From Chloroflexota bacterium (GTDB taxonomy: Bacteria; Chloroflexota; Anaerolineae; Anaerolineales; Villigracilaceae), in assembly GCA_016191895.1 (NCBI GenBank), contig JACPVD010000154.1, forward strand, positions 1 to 8,742: 8,742 nucleotides of DNA, read 5' to 3'. Below the pieces are notes generated by a model. It had not been told where the DNA came from. It saw nothing but the letters and a program-made list of their open reading frames with translations, and ran no database searches. Each line of letters begins with the position of its first letter. The first letter of the stretch is position 1. Positions 1 through 6,585 of this stretch are shown in pieces. Both the position numbers and the translations under genes were made by a program.

Positions 1-705
1 AATTCCACGCCGATCTGCCAGGATACGGGCACGCCGATCTTCTACGTCCATTACCCGGTGGGATGGTCGACGAGAAAACTCAAAGGGCAGATCCGCTCGG
101 CGATGGCGGAAGCAACCAAACGGTCGTATATGCGACCGAACGCCGTGGACGCGATCTACGATAAGAACAGCGGCAACAATCTCGGCGGCGACGACTTCCC
201 CTATATCCATTTTGAAGAAGTCGAAGGCGATGACCTGACCATCGAATTGATGCTCAAAGGCGGCGGGTGCGAAAATGTGGGGCGTCAATACTCCCTGCCG
301 GATAATTCCCTCGGCGCGGGGCGTGACCTGGCCGGCGTCCGCAAGGTTGTGCTGGACGCGGCGCAAAAGGCGCAGGGACAGGGATGCGCGCCCGGCATTT
401 TGGGCGTTGCCATTGGCGGCGATCGAGGCTCTTCCTATATTAAATCAAAGGAAGTCTTGTTCAGCGAAATGGGAACGCGGAATACCGACCCGAAACTTGC
501 CGAGTTGGAGGAACGCCTGACCAGTGAATCCAACGAAATGGGAATTGGCCCCATGGGGTTCGGCGGCAAAACGACGGTTCTTGATACGAAGATCACCGGC
601 CTGAGCCGTTTGCCCGCTTCGTATTTCGTCTCTGTTTCCTATATGTGCTGGGCGTATCGCCGCCGCAAGATGACGGTGAAGGGGGAAGAAGTAATTTATG
701 ATTGA
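1..705 (+). CDS. Fumarate hydratase class I, alpha subunit (N-terminus cut off by window edge)
   Basis: This is the iron-sulfur subunit of the two-subunit, oxygen-sensitive class I fumarase, which interconverts fumarate and (S)-malate in the cytoplasm; the related L-tartrate dehydratase alpha subunit is the main alternative. The reading frame is open from base 1, so the GTG at 58 is internal, and 234 residues are visible. The family is about 280 residues long, so roughly 45-50 are missing. The three cysteines expected to hold the [4Fe-4S] cluster are all present: C6 in PICQDTGT, C90 in GGGCENVG and C129 in GCAPGILG, the last followed by GGDRG. The C-terminal part has GIGPMGFGGKTTVLD, typical of the family. 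The beta subunit follows after 49 bases, as expected for an operon. The family call is very secure; the choice of fumarate over tartrate as substrate is inferred. Confidence 0.95.
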   Translation, partial: NSTPICQDTGTPIFYVHYPVGWSTRKLKGQIRSAMAEATKRSYMRPNAVDAIYDKNSGNNLGGDDFPYIHFEEVEGDDLTIELMLKGGGCENVGRQYSLPDNSLGAGRDLAGVRKVVLDAAQKAQGQGCAPGILGVAIGGDRGSSYIKSKEVLFSEMGTRNTDPKLAELEERLTSESNEMGIGPMGFGGKTTVLDTKITGLSRLPASYFVSVSYMCWAYRRRKMTVKGEEVIYD

Positions 706-709
706 CCGA

Positions 710-745
710 TTACGCATCGCGTACTACGTGTTTCGTAATACGTAA
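710..745. repeat. 36-base imperfect palindrome of TACG/CGTA words between the two fumarase genes
   Basis: The segment begins TTACG and ends CGTAA, and the halves pair with several mismatches or wobbles. It contains TACGT (725-729) and ACGTA (740-744) as an inverted pair. Its last two bases are the AA of the AAGGAGG ribosome binding site of the beta-subunit gene, so a folded form could partly mask that site. It could be a worn dispersed palindrome or a local regulatory hairpin. The sequence alone does not decide, and the pairing is imperfect. Confidence 0.45.
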
Positions 746-750
746 GGAGG
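744..750 (+). promoter_or_regulatory. Ribosome binding site AAGGAGG, decides the beta-subunit start
   Basis: A full consensus AAGGAGG lies just before two adjacent in-frame ATG codons at 752 and 755. The gap is one base to the first ATG and four to the second. The second is therefore the more likely start, giving MKQINTP rather than MMKQINTP. Confidence 0.75.
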
Positions 751-754
751 AATG

Positions 755-1381
755 ATGAAACAGATAAATACCCCAATCAGCGATGAAGCGATTCGCGAGT
801 TGAAGGTCGGCGACGCGGTGACGATTTCCGGCGTCATGCTCACCGGGCGCGACGCCGTCCACAAATGGATGATCGAAACCTTTATCAAAAAGACCCGCGC
901 CCCACAAGGCGATGATGTACAGGTTTACGAAGAACTAAAGAAACTATTGAACGGTTCGATCATCTATCATTGCGGGCCGGTTGTATCGGGACTCGACACC
1001 AGGGAGTACAAATTCGTGGCGGCCGGCCCAACCACATCGATCCGCGAGGAACCGTATCAGGCCGACGTGATGAAGCATTTCAACGTCAAAGGCGTGATCG
1101 GCAAGGGAGGCATGGGGGCAAAAACCCTGAAAGGCTGTGAGGAGACGCCCGGCGTGTATTTCCATGCCATCGGCGGCGCGGCCTCCTACATTGCACAGAC
1201 TGTGACCAACGTGCATGGCGTGTACAAGATGGAATTTGGCGTGCCGGAAGCGATCTGGGTGATCGAGGTAAAAGATTTCCCGGCCGTCGTTACGATGGAT
1301 TCGCATGGAGGAAGCCAGCATGCAGTGATCGATGACTCGTCGAAAAAAGTTCTCGAAGATCTGCTGGCAAAACCGTATTAG
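755..1381 (+). CDS. Fumarate hydratase class I, beta subunit
   Basis: This is the second, cluster-free subunit of class I fumarase (208 residues, full length for the beta family). It supplies substrate-binding and acid-base residues at the interface with the alpha subunit. Visible family motifs, in order, are VGDAVTISGVMLTGRDAVHK near the N-terminus, YHCGPV around C73, AAGPTTSIRE with T93, T94 and R97, GKGGMG with K117, then VPEAIWVIEVKDFP and MDSHGGS toward the C-terminus. In single-chain class I fumarases the equivalent TT..R and GKGGM segments line the active site. The usual R-M after the TTS motif reads R-E here (REEPYQ), which I take to mark a subfamily. L-tartrate dehydratase beta is the alternative reading. 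It is co-oriented with the alpha gene 49 bases upstream, and a hairpin with a short T run at 1454-1511 could end the transcript. Confidence 0.94.
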   Translation: MKQINTPISDEAIRELKVGDAVTISGVMLTGRDAVHKWMIETFIKKTRAPQGDDVQVYEELKKLLNGSIIYHCGPVVSGLDTREYKFVAAGPTTSIREEPYQADVMKHFNVKGVIGKGGMGAKTLKGCEETPGVYFHAIGGAASYIAQTVTNVHGVYKMEFGVPEAIWVIEVKDFPAVVTMDSHGGSQHAVIDDSSKKVLEDLLAKPY

Positions 1382-1413
1382 TTCGCTTCGTTTTATTGTG
1401 CCCGCCCAATAAA

Positions 1414-1580
1414 TTGGGGGATGGGGTGTAATGCAAAACTGTCAGGGGGTTTAACCCAAAGCCGCCAAGCCGCAATGTTTTTTCTTTGCGCATCCGCGTC
1501 TTTGGGTTTTTGCGTTAAGCGCTTGAAAAAATTTATCAATACTTTTGCGCTCCCCCCGCCCAAAACACCCCACACCCCAG
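1414..1580. repeat. Long inverted repeat enclosing a hairpin (possible miniature mobile element or large RNA hairpin)
   Basis: The outer arms are 1414-1429 (G-rich, ending GGGGTGT) and 1565-1580 (C-rich, starting ACACCCC). Pairing 1429 with 1565 and moving outward gives eight Watson-Crick pairs, two mismatches, five more pairs and a final G-T wobble. Between the arms lies the separate hairpin 1454-1507. No target-site duplication or transposase is evident, so 'miniature element' is only one reading; a structured 3' untranslated region of the fumarase transcript is another. Confidence 0.55.
1451..1518 (+). repeat. Hairpin element copy 1, possible terminator of the fumarase operon
   Basis: The segment begins and ends with TTAA. 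The stem pairs ACCCAAAG (1454-1461) with CTTTGGGT (1500-1507), continues with CGC/GCG after one mismatch, then after a 5x5 internal loop pairs CGCAA (1471-1475) with TTGCG (1486-1490) around a 10-base T-rich loop. T1507-T1511 follow the stem, so on the plus strand it resembles a rho-independent terminator 73 bases after the beta-subunit stop. Its right half closely resembles the right half of the element at 7157-7222: both contain a CCGCG/TCGCG core with TCTTTG, then CGTTAA and CTTG, and C1 carries a short insertion GGTTTTTG. Confidence 0.6.
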
Positions 1581-1620
1581 TTTGTTGTCTCGGAATTGGA
1601 CTTAAGAAACGCTTTCTTAC

Positions 1621-1647
1621 TTGCCGGGGAAGGACATGATATATAAT
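1621..1647 (+). promoter_or_regulatory. Candidate promoter of the histidine kinase gene, possibly giving a leaderless mRNA
   Basis: A perfect -10 hexamer TATAAT lies at 1642-1647. The best -35 candidate is TTGCCG at 1621-1626, with a short 15-base spacer; TTACTT at 1617-1622 with 19 bases is an alternative. A start of transcription about seven bases after the -10 box falls on the A of the ATG at 1654, which has no ribosome binding site at usual distance. This suggests a leaderless transcript. Confidence 0.5.
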
Positions 1648-1653
1648 GGCAAT

Positions 1654-4623
1654 ATGCCGGATCGCTTGCGCCGTTTCTTTGCATCCCCCCTTTTTGCAGA
1701 CGAGGAAAAAACCCGCGTTGCGCAAATCCTGAACAGTTTTTTATGGGTGGCAATCTTCATCCTGTTGGGGATCGTTGCCTTCCGCATGGTCTTTTGGGTT
1801 GAAAACGGATACATCCCGCTGTTGGTTTTGTTGGCGGTTGTGGGCATATTGATCGGGGGACAGATCATGATTCGACGTGGACATGCGCGAAACGCAAGCA
1901 TCTTCCTTGTCATGGCTTTGTGGTCCGCAATGACCTTTCAGGCCTGGGTAGCGGACGGGGTCCGCGACATTGCGACAATCGCCTATCTAATCATCATGCT
2001 CCTCGCCGGCCTGCTCCTCGGATGGCGCGAGGAGTTGTTTGCCGGCTTGATAAGCCTGCTCATGGTATGGGTGTTTGCGATACAGGAAGCGCAGGGAATT
2101 CGCATTCAAAATGTGGATGCCCCGCTGAGTATCGCGCGCGACCTTACAGTTATTTTTGTTTTAGCCGGAATCTTGATCTACCTTTTGATCAACAGCCTGC
2201 AGCGGTCGTTGTACAACGCCAATCTCGAATTGAAGGAACGCCTGCGCGCCGAGGAAAAAATGGGCAGGCAAACGGGGTATCTCGCCGCCTTGAATGAAAC
2301 CGCGCTTGGCCTGCTCAACCGTTCCGAACTGCAGCCCTTGCTCGAGTCGATTGTGACCCGCGCCTGCGATTTGCTGGACACCAGACATGGCGTGATCGAT
2401 CTCGCAATGGAGGATGGAACGGCGCTTCAACAAGCCGTGGGGCACGGCATCCTTGCCAGGTACAACGGAGTACTAACCCTGAAAAACGAGGGCGTCGCCG
2501 GAAGCGTATGGGCAAACGGCGAGCCTCTGGTGGTGCAGGACTACAACCGCTGGAGCAAAAAAATCCCCGAGTTTGCAGATGCGGGATTCAAGGCCGTATT
2601 AGGTTTACCCCTCAAAGTGGGAGACACGGTCATCGGCGTGTTGGCAATTTCTTATGTGGAACAGGATCGGAACTTCACGCCCGAACAGGTGAGTTTGATG
2701 GAGCAATTCGCTTCCCTGGCCGCGCTTGCCATCGACAATGCCCGTTTGTATGAGCTCGCCCAAAAGGAACTCCTGGAGCGCCGAGTTACGGAATCGGCTT
2801 TGCGATCGAGCGAAGAACGCTTTCGCAAAGTATTCGAGAACAGCTACGTCGCCATCACGATCGTCACACTCGAAGACGGAACCTTCCTGGATGCCAACGA
2901 CGCGTTTTGGCGGTTAAGCGGGCTCGATCCCCTCCGGGCGCTTGGACACACATCGGTCGAGTTGAATATGTGGGAGAACCCCCATGACAGGGACGACTTT
3001 GTGCGGGAACTGCTCAAAAAGCGATCCCTGCGCGATGTCCATGTTGAATTCAAACGCAAGGATGAACCAAACAAGACCTCGATTGCCTTTTACGAATTGA
3101 TCAACATCGGGGAGCAGGCATGTGTCCTATGCATGTTCTACGACACATCGGAACAAACGCACATGGAACGCGCCCTCAAGGAAAGCGAGGAACGCTTCCG
3201 CAAGGTATTCTACGCCAGCCCGGTGGCGATCGTCATTTCATCCCTGGAAGAAGGGCGCGTCATCGAAGCCAATGCAGCCTACTGGAGTTTGACCGGCTTC
3301 GACCCCCAAACGAGCGTCGGCCGCACGGTGATTGAACTGGGCGTCTGGAACGATTGGAACGCCAGAAGCCCGTTTATCGATCAATTACAGCAAGATCGCT
3401 CCATTTATATTCCCGACTATGAATTCATCAACGCCCGCGGAGAATCGATTCCCACGCTGGCCTTCTATGAACTTGTCAAGCTCGCCGGCGCAGACATGGT
3501 CCTGTCGATGTTCTACGACATCTCCGACCAGAAACGCGCGCAGGAATCCCTCAAGAACAGCGAAGCCCGCACCCGCGCCATCCTCACCTCAATCCCCGAT
3601 ATGATCTTTGAAGTATCGAAAGAAGGGGTCTTCCTCGACTTCATGGCCTCCGCGCAATTGATGCCGCTCATGCCTCCCTCTGAGTTTATCGGCAGAAACA
3701 TCCGCGAATTGTTCCCGCCGGCCATCGCCAGCCAGACCCTTTTCACGCTCGAACGCGCGCTCGCCACCGAACAACTACACGCCTTTGAATATGGCATGCC
3801 GCCCGGCGAGGAAGTGCAATTCTTTGAAGCCCGCGTTACGGCCATTTCGCCGGAATCGGCGCTCATTATGGTGCGCGACATCAGCCAGCAGAAGCACGTG
3901 CAGATCGAACGCGAGAAACTCATCGACGAACTCGAGGACAAAAACAGCGAACTCGAACGTTTCACCTACACCGTATCGCACGACTTGAAATCGCCGCTGA
4001 TCACCATCAAAGGCTTTCTCGGCTTTTTGGAACACGACGCCGCCAGCGGCAACGCTACGCGATTGAAAGCCGACATCAAACGCATCGGCGACGCAACCGA
4101 AAAAATGCAAAGACTTCTCAGCGAACTGCTCGAACTTTCCCGCATCGGCCGGGTGGTCAACCCGCATCAGCCCATCGATTTGAACGAACTCGCAGACGAA
4201 GTGATCGAATCCCTGCATGGGCGGCTTTCCGAAAATAATGTCGTCGTGGAAATTCAGGAAAACCTCCCCACCGTATTTGGAGACCGCCAGCGCCTCGCCG
4301 AAGTGTTTCAAAATTTGGTCGACAACGCTGCAAAATTTACGGGCGCACAACCCCATCCGCGCATCGAGATCGGCCAGAGCGGCTTTGAAAACGACATGCC
4401 CATTTTTCACGTCCGCGATAACGGCATGGGCATCGAAGTCATGCACCAGGATCGCATCTTCGGCCTCTTCAACAAACTCGACGCAACCTCCGACGGCACC
4501 GGCATCGGTCTCGCCCTCGTCAAACGGATCGTCGAAGTACATGGCGGCAGGATATGGGTGGAAAGCGAAGTCGGACAAGGCGCGACGTTCTACTTCACGC
4601 TTCCCATCGAACCCGAATCCTGA
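1654..4623 (+). CDS. Membrane-bound sensor histidine kinase (6 TM - GAF - PAS - PAS - PAS - HisKA - HATPase)
   Basis: This two-component sensor kinase has 989 residues from the ATG at 1654. Six hydrophobic segments lie at about 26-46, 52-73, 80-102, 106-124, 126-144 and 162-183 with almost no extracytoplasmic loop, followed by a charged helix (184-204). A GAF domain covers about 210-370, and three PAS domains lie at about 384-505, 508-634 and 633-750. PAS1 and PAS2 are clearly duplicated, sharing SEERFRKVF, AFYEL and MFYD. The dimerisation domain carries the phospho-acceptor H776 in VSHDLKSPL. The ATP lid motifs are complete: N887 and N891 (N box), D922 in DNGMGI, IFGLFNKL, and GTGIGLAL at 948-955. 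The enzyme should therefore be active. There is no receiver domain and no response regulator nearby, so the partner is unknown, and neither the GAF nor PAS ligand can be told. In-frame starts at TTG 1621 and ATG 1636 (purine-rich AAGGA only one base upstream) are possible; I prefer 1654 because TATAAT lies upstream of it. Confidence 0.93.
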   Translation: MPDRLRRFFASPLFADEEKTRVAQILNSFLWVAIFILLGIVAFRMVFWVENGYIPLLVLLAVVGILIGGQIMIRRGHARNASIFLVMALWSAMTFQAWVADGVRDIATIAYLIIMLLAGLLLGWREELFAGLISLLMVWVFAIQEAQGIRIQNVDAPLSIARDLTVIFVLAGILIYLLINSLQRSLYNANLELKERLRAEEKMGRQTGYLAALNETALGLLNRSELQPLLESIVTRACDLLDTRHGVIDLAMEDGTALQQAVGHGILARYNGVLTLKNEGVAGSVWANGEPLVVQDYNRWSKKIPEFADAGFKAVLGLPLKVGDTVIGVLAISYVEQDRNFTPEQVSLMEQFASLAALAIDNARLYELAQKELLERRVTESALRSSEERFRKVFENSYVAITIVTLEDGTFLDANDAFWRLSGLDPLRALGHTSVELNMWENPHDRDDFVRELLKKRSLRDVHVEFKRKDEPNKTSIAFYELINIGEQACVLCMFYDTSEQTHMERALKESEERFRKVFYASPVAIVISSLEEGRVIEANAAYWSLTGFDPQTSVGRTVIELGVWNDWNARSPFIDQLQQDRSIYIPDYEFINARGESIPTLAFYELVKLAGADMVLSMFYDISDQKRAQESLKNSEARTRAILTSIPDMIFEVSKEGVFLDFMASAQLMPLMPPSEFIGRNIRELFPPAIASQTLFTLERALATEQLHAFEYGMPPGEEVQFFEARVTAISPESALIMVRDISQQKHVQIEREKLIDELEDKNSELERFTYTVSHDLKSPLITIKGFLGFLEHDAASGNATRLKADIKRIGDATEKMQRLLSELLELSRIGRVVNPHQPIDLNELADEVIESLHGRLSENNVVVEIQENLPTVFGDRQRLAEVFQNLVDNAAKFTGAQPHPRIEIGQSGFENDMPIFHVRDNGMGIEVMHQDRIFGLFNKLDATSDGTGIGLALVKRIVEVHGGRIWVESEVGQGATFYFTLPIEPES

Positions 4624-4640
4624 TTCCCGTTTCGACGACA

Positions 4641-4669
4641 TTCTCGCCCCCTAAACTTCGCGGTATACT
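4641..4669 (+). promoter_or_regulatory. Weak candidate promoter before the 4701 gene
   Basis: TATACT at 4664-4669 matches five of six -10 bases. The only -35 candidate at 17 bases is the poor TTCTCG (4641-4646). No terminator is visible in the 77 bases after the kinase gene, so read-through from the kinase promoter is equally possible. Confidence 0.35.
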
Positions 4670-4687
4670 TTCATCAACCCACTCTCA

Positions 4688-4693
4688 CAGGAG
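4688..4693 (+). promoter_or_regulatory. Ribosome binding site deciding the start at 4701
   Basis: CAGGAG ends seven bases before the ATG at 4701. The reading frame stays open upstream to 4554 inside the kinase gene, but that extension has no ribosome binding site and overlaps kinase coding sequence, so 4701 is the start. Confidence 0.8.
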
Positions 4694-4700
4694 CATCCCA

Positions 4701-5660
4701 ATGAAACGAGCAGTAAGCATCAGCATCGGATCTTCGAAGCGCAATAAAAAAGTGGAAGTGACCCTGCTTGGCGAGAAGGTCAGCATCGAACGGATCGGCA
4801 CCGACGGCGACATGGAAGCGGCCGCGCTGAAATATAAGGAACTGGATGGCACCGTGGACGCCTTTGGCGTGGGCGGCGCAGACCTCGGCGCCCTCGTGGA
4901 CGGGAAATGGTATCCGCTCTATTCGGTCCAACCGATGGTGCGTTACGTGAAGAAGACGCCTCTTGTGGATGGCGGCGGCTTGAAGAACACGCTGGAAAAC
5001 AAAGCCGCCGAATTTCTCGAACAACGCATCAAAAAATATCTCGACGATCACGGGCGCAAAGTGCTGGTGGCCCTCGGCATGGATCGTTGGGGACTGTCAA
5101 AAAGTTTCGTGGACGCAGGGTATGAGGTTGTCTTCGGCGATTTCATGTTCGGCCTAGGGATTCCGATCGCCCTCCACAAAATCAGCCACCTCAAAACACT
5201 GGGCGCCCTGCTCATGCCTCTTGTGGGACGCCTGCCGTTCGAGTGGGTTTATCCCACCGGCGAAAAGCAGGAAAAGCGCACGCCCAACTGGGGAAAATAT
5301 TATTCCTGGGCAACCATCATCGCAGGCGATTGCCATTACATCAAACGCTTCATGCCTGACGATTTATCGGGCAAGGTCATCGTGACGAACACGACCACCC
5401 CCGAAGATGTGGAACAATTTCGCAAATTCGGCGTGAAGTATCTCGTCACCACCACGCCAGTGATGGATGGCCGATCCTTCGGCACAAATATGATGGAAGC
5501 CGCGCTTGTGGCCGTCTCCGGCAAAGGCCGTCCGCTCACATGGCCTGAACTCACGGAAATGCTCGATAAACTCGGCTTCGAACCTCAATTGCAGGATTTA
5601 CACCCTGAAACAGGTGCGCCCGCGGAATCCAAGACATCATCGACCATGCTCGATATGTAG
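4701..5660 (+). CDS. Conserved protein of the family commonly labelled 'quinate 5-dehydrogenase'; true function unknown
   Basis: The product has 319 residues, no signal peptide and no membrane segment, so it is probably cytoplasmic. I recognise the overall pattern (SIGSSKR near the N-terminus, ERIGTDGD, GVGGADL at 56-62, VDGGGLKNTLE at 89-99, FGDFMFGLGIP, LPFEWVYPTGEKQ) as the conserved family that databases often name quinate 5-dehydrogenase. I see no shikimate/quinate dehydrogenase signature and treat the name as unproven. Residues 120-147 (KVLVALGMDRWG...VVFGD) look like a beta-alpha-beta nucleotide-binding unit ending in an acidic residue (D147), though without a clean GxGxxG. A later block (AGDCHYIKRFMPDDL, TTTPVMDGRSFGTNMMEA) is highly conserved-looking and may hold active-site residues. 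The next gene starts 49 bases downstream on the same strand with no terminator between, suggesting co-transcription. Family recognition is fairly sure; activity is not. Confidence 0.8.
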   Translation: MKRAVSISIGSSKRNKKVEVTLLGEKVSIERIGTDGDMEAAALKYKELDGTVDAFGVGGADLGALVDGKWYPLYSVQPMVRYVKKTPLVDGGGLKNTLENKAAEFLEQRIKKYLDDHGRKVLVALGMDRWGLSKSFVDAGYEVVFGDFMFGLGIPIALHKISHLKTLGALLMPLVGRLPFEWVYPTGEKQEKRTPNWGKYYSWATIIAGDCHYIKRFMPDDLSGKVIVTNTTTPEDVEQFRKFGVKYLVTTTPVMDGRSFGTNMMEAALVAVSGKGRPLTWPELTEMLDKLGFEPQLQDLHPETGAPAESKTSSTMLDM

Positions 5661-5695
5661 CAGAACGAGACTTGTTACTACCTATAGATTTTTTC

Positions 5696-5701
5696 AAGGA
5701 G
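5696..5701 (+). promoter_or_regulatory. Ribosome binding site deciding the start at 5710
   Basis: AAGGAG is followed by eight A/T bases and the ATG at 5710. The frame is open further upstream to 5506, but that part overlaps the previous gene and lacks a site, so 5710 is the start. Confidence 0.85.
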
Positions 5702-5709
5702 TATTTTTT

Positions 5710-6585
5710 ATGGACGCAATCATCACTGCCGGCGGAATCCCCCAACCCGGCGACCCTCTCTATGCGTACTCCAACGGCGATTCAAAGGCATTGATCGATG
5801 TCGCCGGCAAGCCCATGGTGCAGTGGATTCTCGACGCGCTGGGCGACGCAAAAAAAGTGGACAACGTCATCCTCATCGGCCTCACATCGAAAAGTGGGCT
5901 GACGTGCAAAAAACCCCTGCACTTCATCTCCAATCAGGGACGCATGCTCGCCAACATCGTCGCCGGCGTGAATAAATCCCTTGACCTGAATAAAAAAACA
6001 GAATACGTTTTGATCGTTTCGGCCGACATTCCCGCCCTCAAAGGCGAGATGGTCGATTGGCTGATGAAAACCGCCATGGAAACAAAGGACGACCTGTACT
6101 ACGGCGTCTGTCCGCGCGATGTGATGGAAGCGCGTTTTCCCACGTCCAACCGCACCTACACCAAATTAAAGGATATGGAAGTTTGCGGCTCGGATATCAA
6201 TGTGATTCACGTAAGCATGACCACCGAGCATTTGGATACATGGGAACAATTAATCGGCAATCGCAAGAGTCCGCTGCGGCAGGCCGCCGTCATCGGGTTG
6301 GATACGCTGTTCCAACTCTGGCGGAAACAATTCACCCTGCAAGGACTGGTCGATCGCGCGTCGGAACGAATCGGCATCAAAGGCCGCGCCATCATCTGGT
6401 CGCAGGCCGAGCCTTGCATGGATGTGGACAAACCCCATCAACTCGAACTGATGCGCGAAGACATGTCCCATCAACAGCATAAGATCGCTTCCGCGCAGAA
6501 GAAAGTTGCGGCAAAAACACCCGTCAAACAATCCGCCCTGCTAAAAAAGAAAACTTCAACAAAGGCGAAGGCGAAACAAAAATGA
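5710..6585 (+). CDS. Nucleotidyltransferase-like protein (GT-A / MobA-like fold) with lysine-rich tail
   Basis: The 291-residue product resembles the NTP-transferase superfamily that joins a nucleoside monophosphate to a phosphorylated sugar, alcohol or cofactor. The evidence is a first strand AIITAGG (residues 3-9), the K26-ALIDVAGKPMVQW block matching the usual PK-L--V-GKP motif, VSADIPAL with D106 as the likely first metal ligand, and MDVDKPHQLELM with D238/D240 in the place of the second metal site. The loop after ITAGG is unusual: it reads IPQPGDPLYAYSNGDSK and lacks the customary GxGxR residues. The C-terminal 34 residues (258-291) hold 12 lysines and no acidic residue, a disordered, strongly basic tail. 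The stop codon overlaps the start of the PAP2 gene (ATGA), so the two are translationally coupled. The substrate is unknown; a lipid headgroup or sugar phosphate is plausible given the neighbour. Confidence 0.8.
   Translation: MDAIITAGGIPQPGDPLYAYSNGDSKALIDVAGKPMVQWILDALGDAKKVDNVILIGLTSKSGLTCKKPLHFISNQGRMLANIVAGVNKSLDLNKKTEYVLIVSADIPALKGEMVDWLMKTAMETKDDLYYGVCPRDVMEARFPTSNRTYTKLKDMEVCGSDINVIHVSMTTEHLDTWEQLIGNRKSPLRQAAVIGLDTLFQLWRKQFTLQGLVDRASERIGIKGRAIIWSQAEPCMDVDKPHQLELMREDMSHQQHKIASAQKKVAAKTPVKQSALLKKKTSTKAKAKQK

Larger units (their letters stand above)
1382..1653. other. Gene-free region with nested inverted repeats and a promoter
   Basis: I see no credible gene in these 272 bases. The short reading frames crossing it run through low-complexity and hairpin sequence and have no ribosome binding site. 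It holds, in order, a small CCCAA/TTGGG hairpin (1405-1418), the G-rich arm 1414-1429, the hairpin element 1451-1518, an AT-rich stretch (about 1525-1545), the C-rich arm 1565-1580 and a TATAAT box (1642-1647) ahead of the kinase gene. Confidence 0.7.

Noticed and set aside
1405..1418. CCCAA/TTGGG hairpin as terminator of the fumarase operon
   Set aside because: The stem is only five pairs and is followed by a G-rich run rather than T residues. The hairpin at 1454-1511 is the better candidate.
1421..1639. 72-codon plus-strand frame in the gene-free region
   Set aside because: It reads through the G-rich arm, the hairpin and the C-rich arm, starts without a ribosome binding site and shows no protein motif.
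1654..4623. Impression of a codon-use shift (more CTC leucine) toward the C-terminal half of the kinase gene
   Set aside because: CTC is also frequent in the membrane part near 2000-2050, so by eye the difference is not strong enough to claim a fusion or transfer boundary.
3775..4641. 288-codon open frame on the minus strand
   Set aside because: It is antisense to the HisKA/HATPase part of the kinase, with a Phe/Asp/Val-rich composition typical of a shadow of biased codon use and no family resemblance.
4554..4700. Upstream extension of the 4701 gene into the kinase gene
   Set aside because: The extension overlaps kinase coding sequence, has no ribosome binding site and is not of protein-like composition, while 4701 has CAGGAG at ideal spacing.
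5672..5688. TTGTTA and TATAGA as a promoter for the 5710 gene
   Set aside because: The two boxes are only five bases apart, so they cannot form a sigma-70 promoter. No better -35 is found at the right distance.
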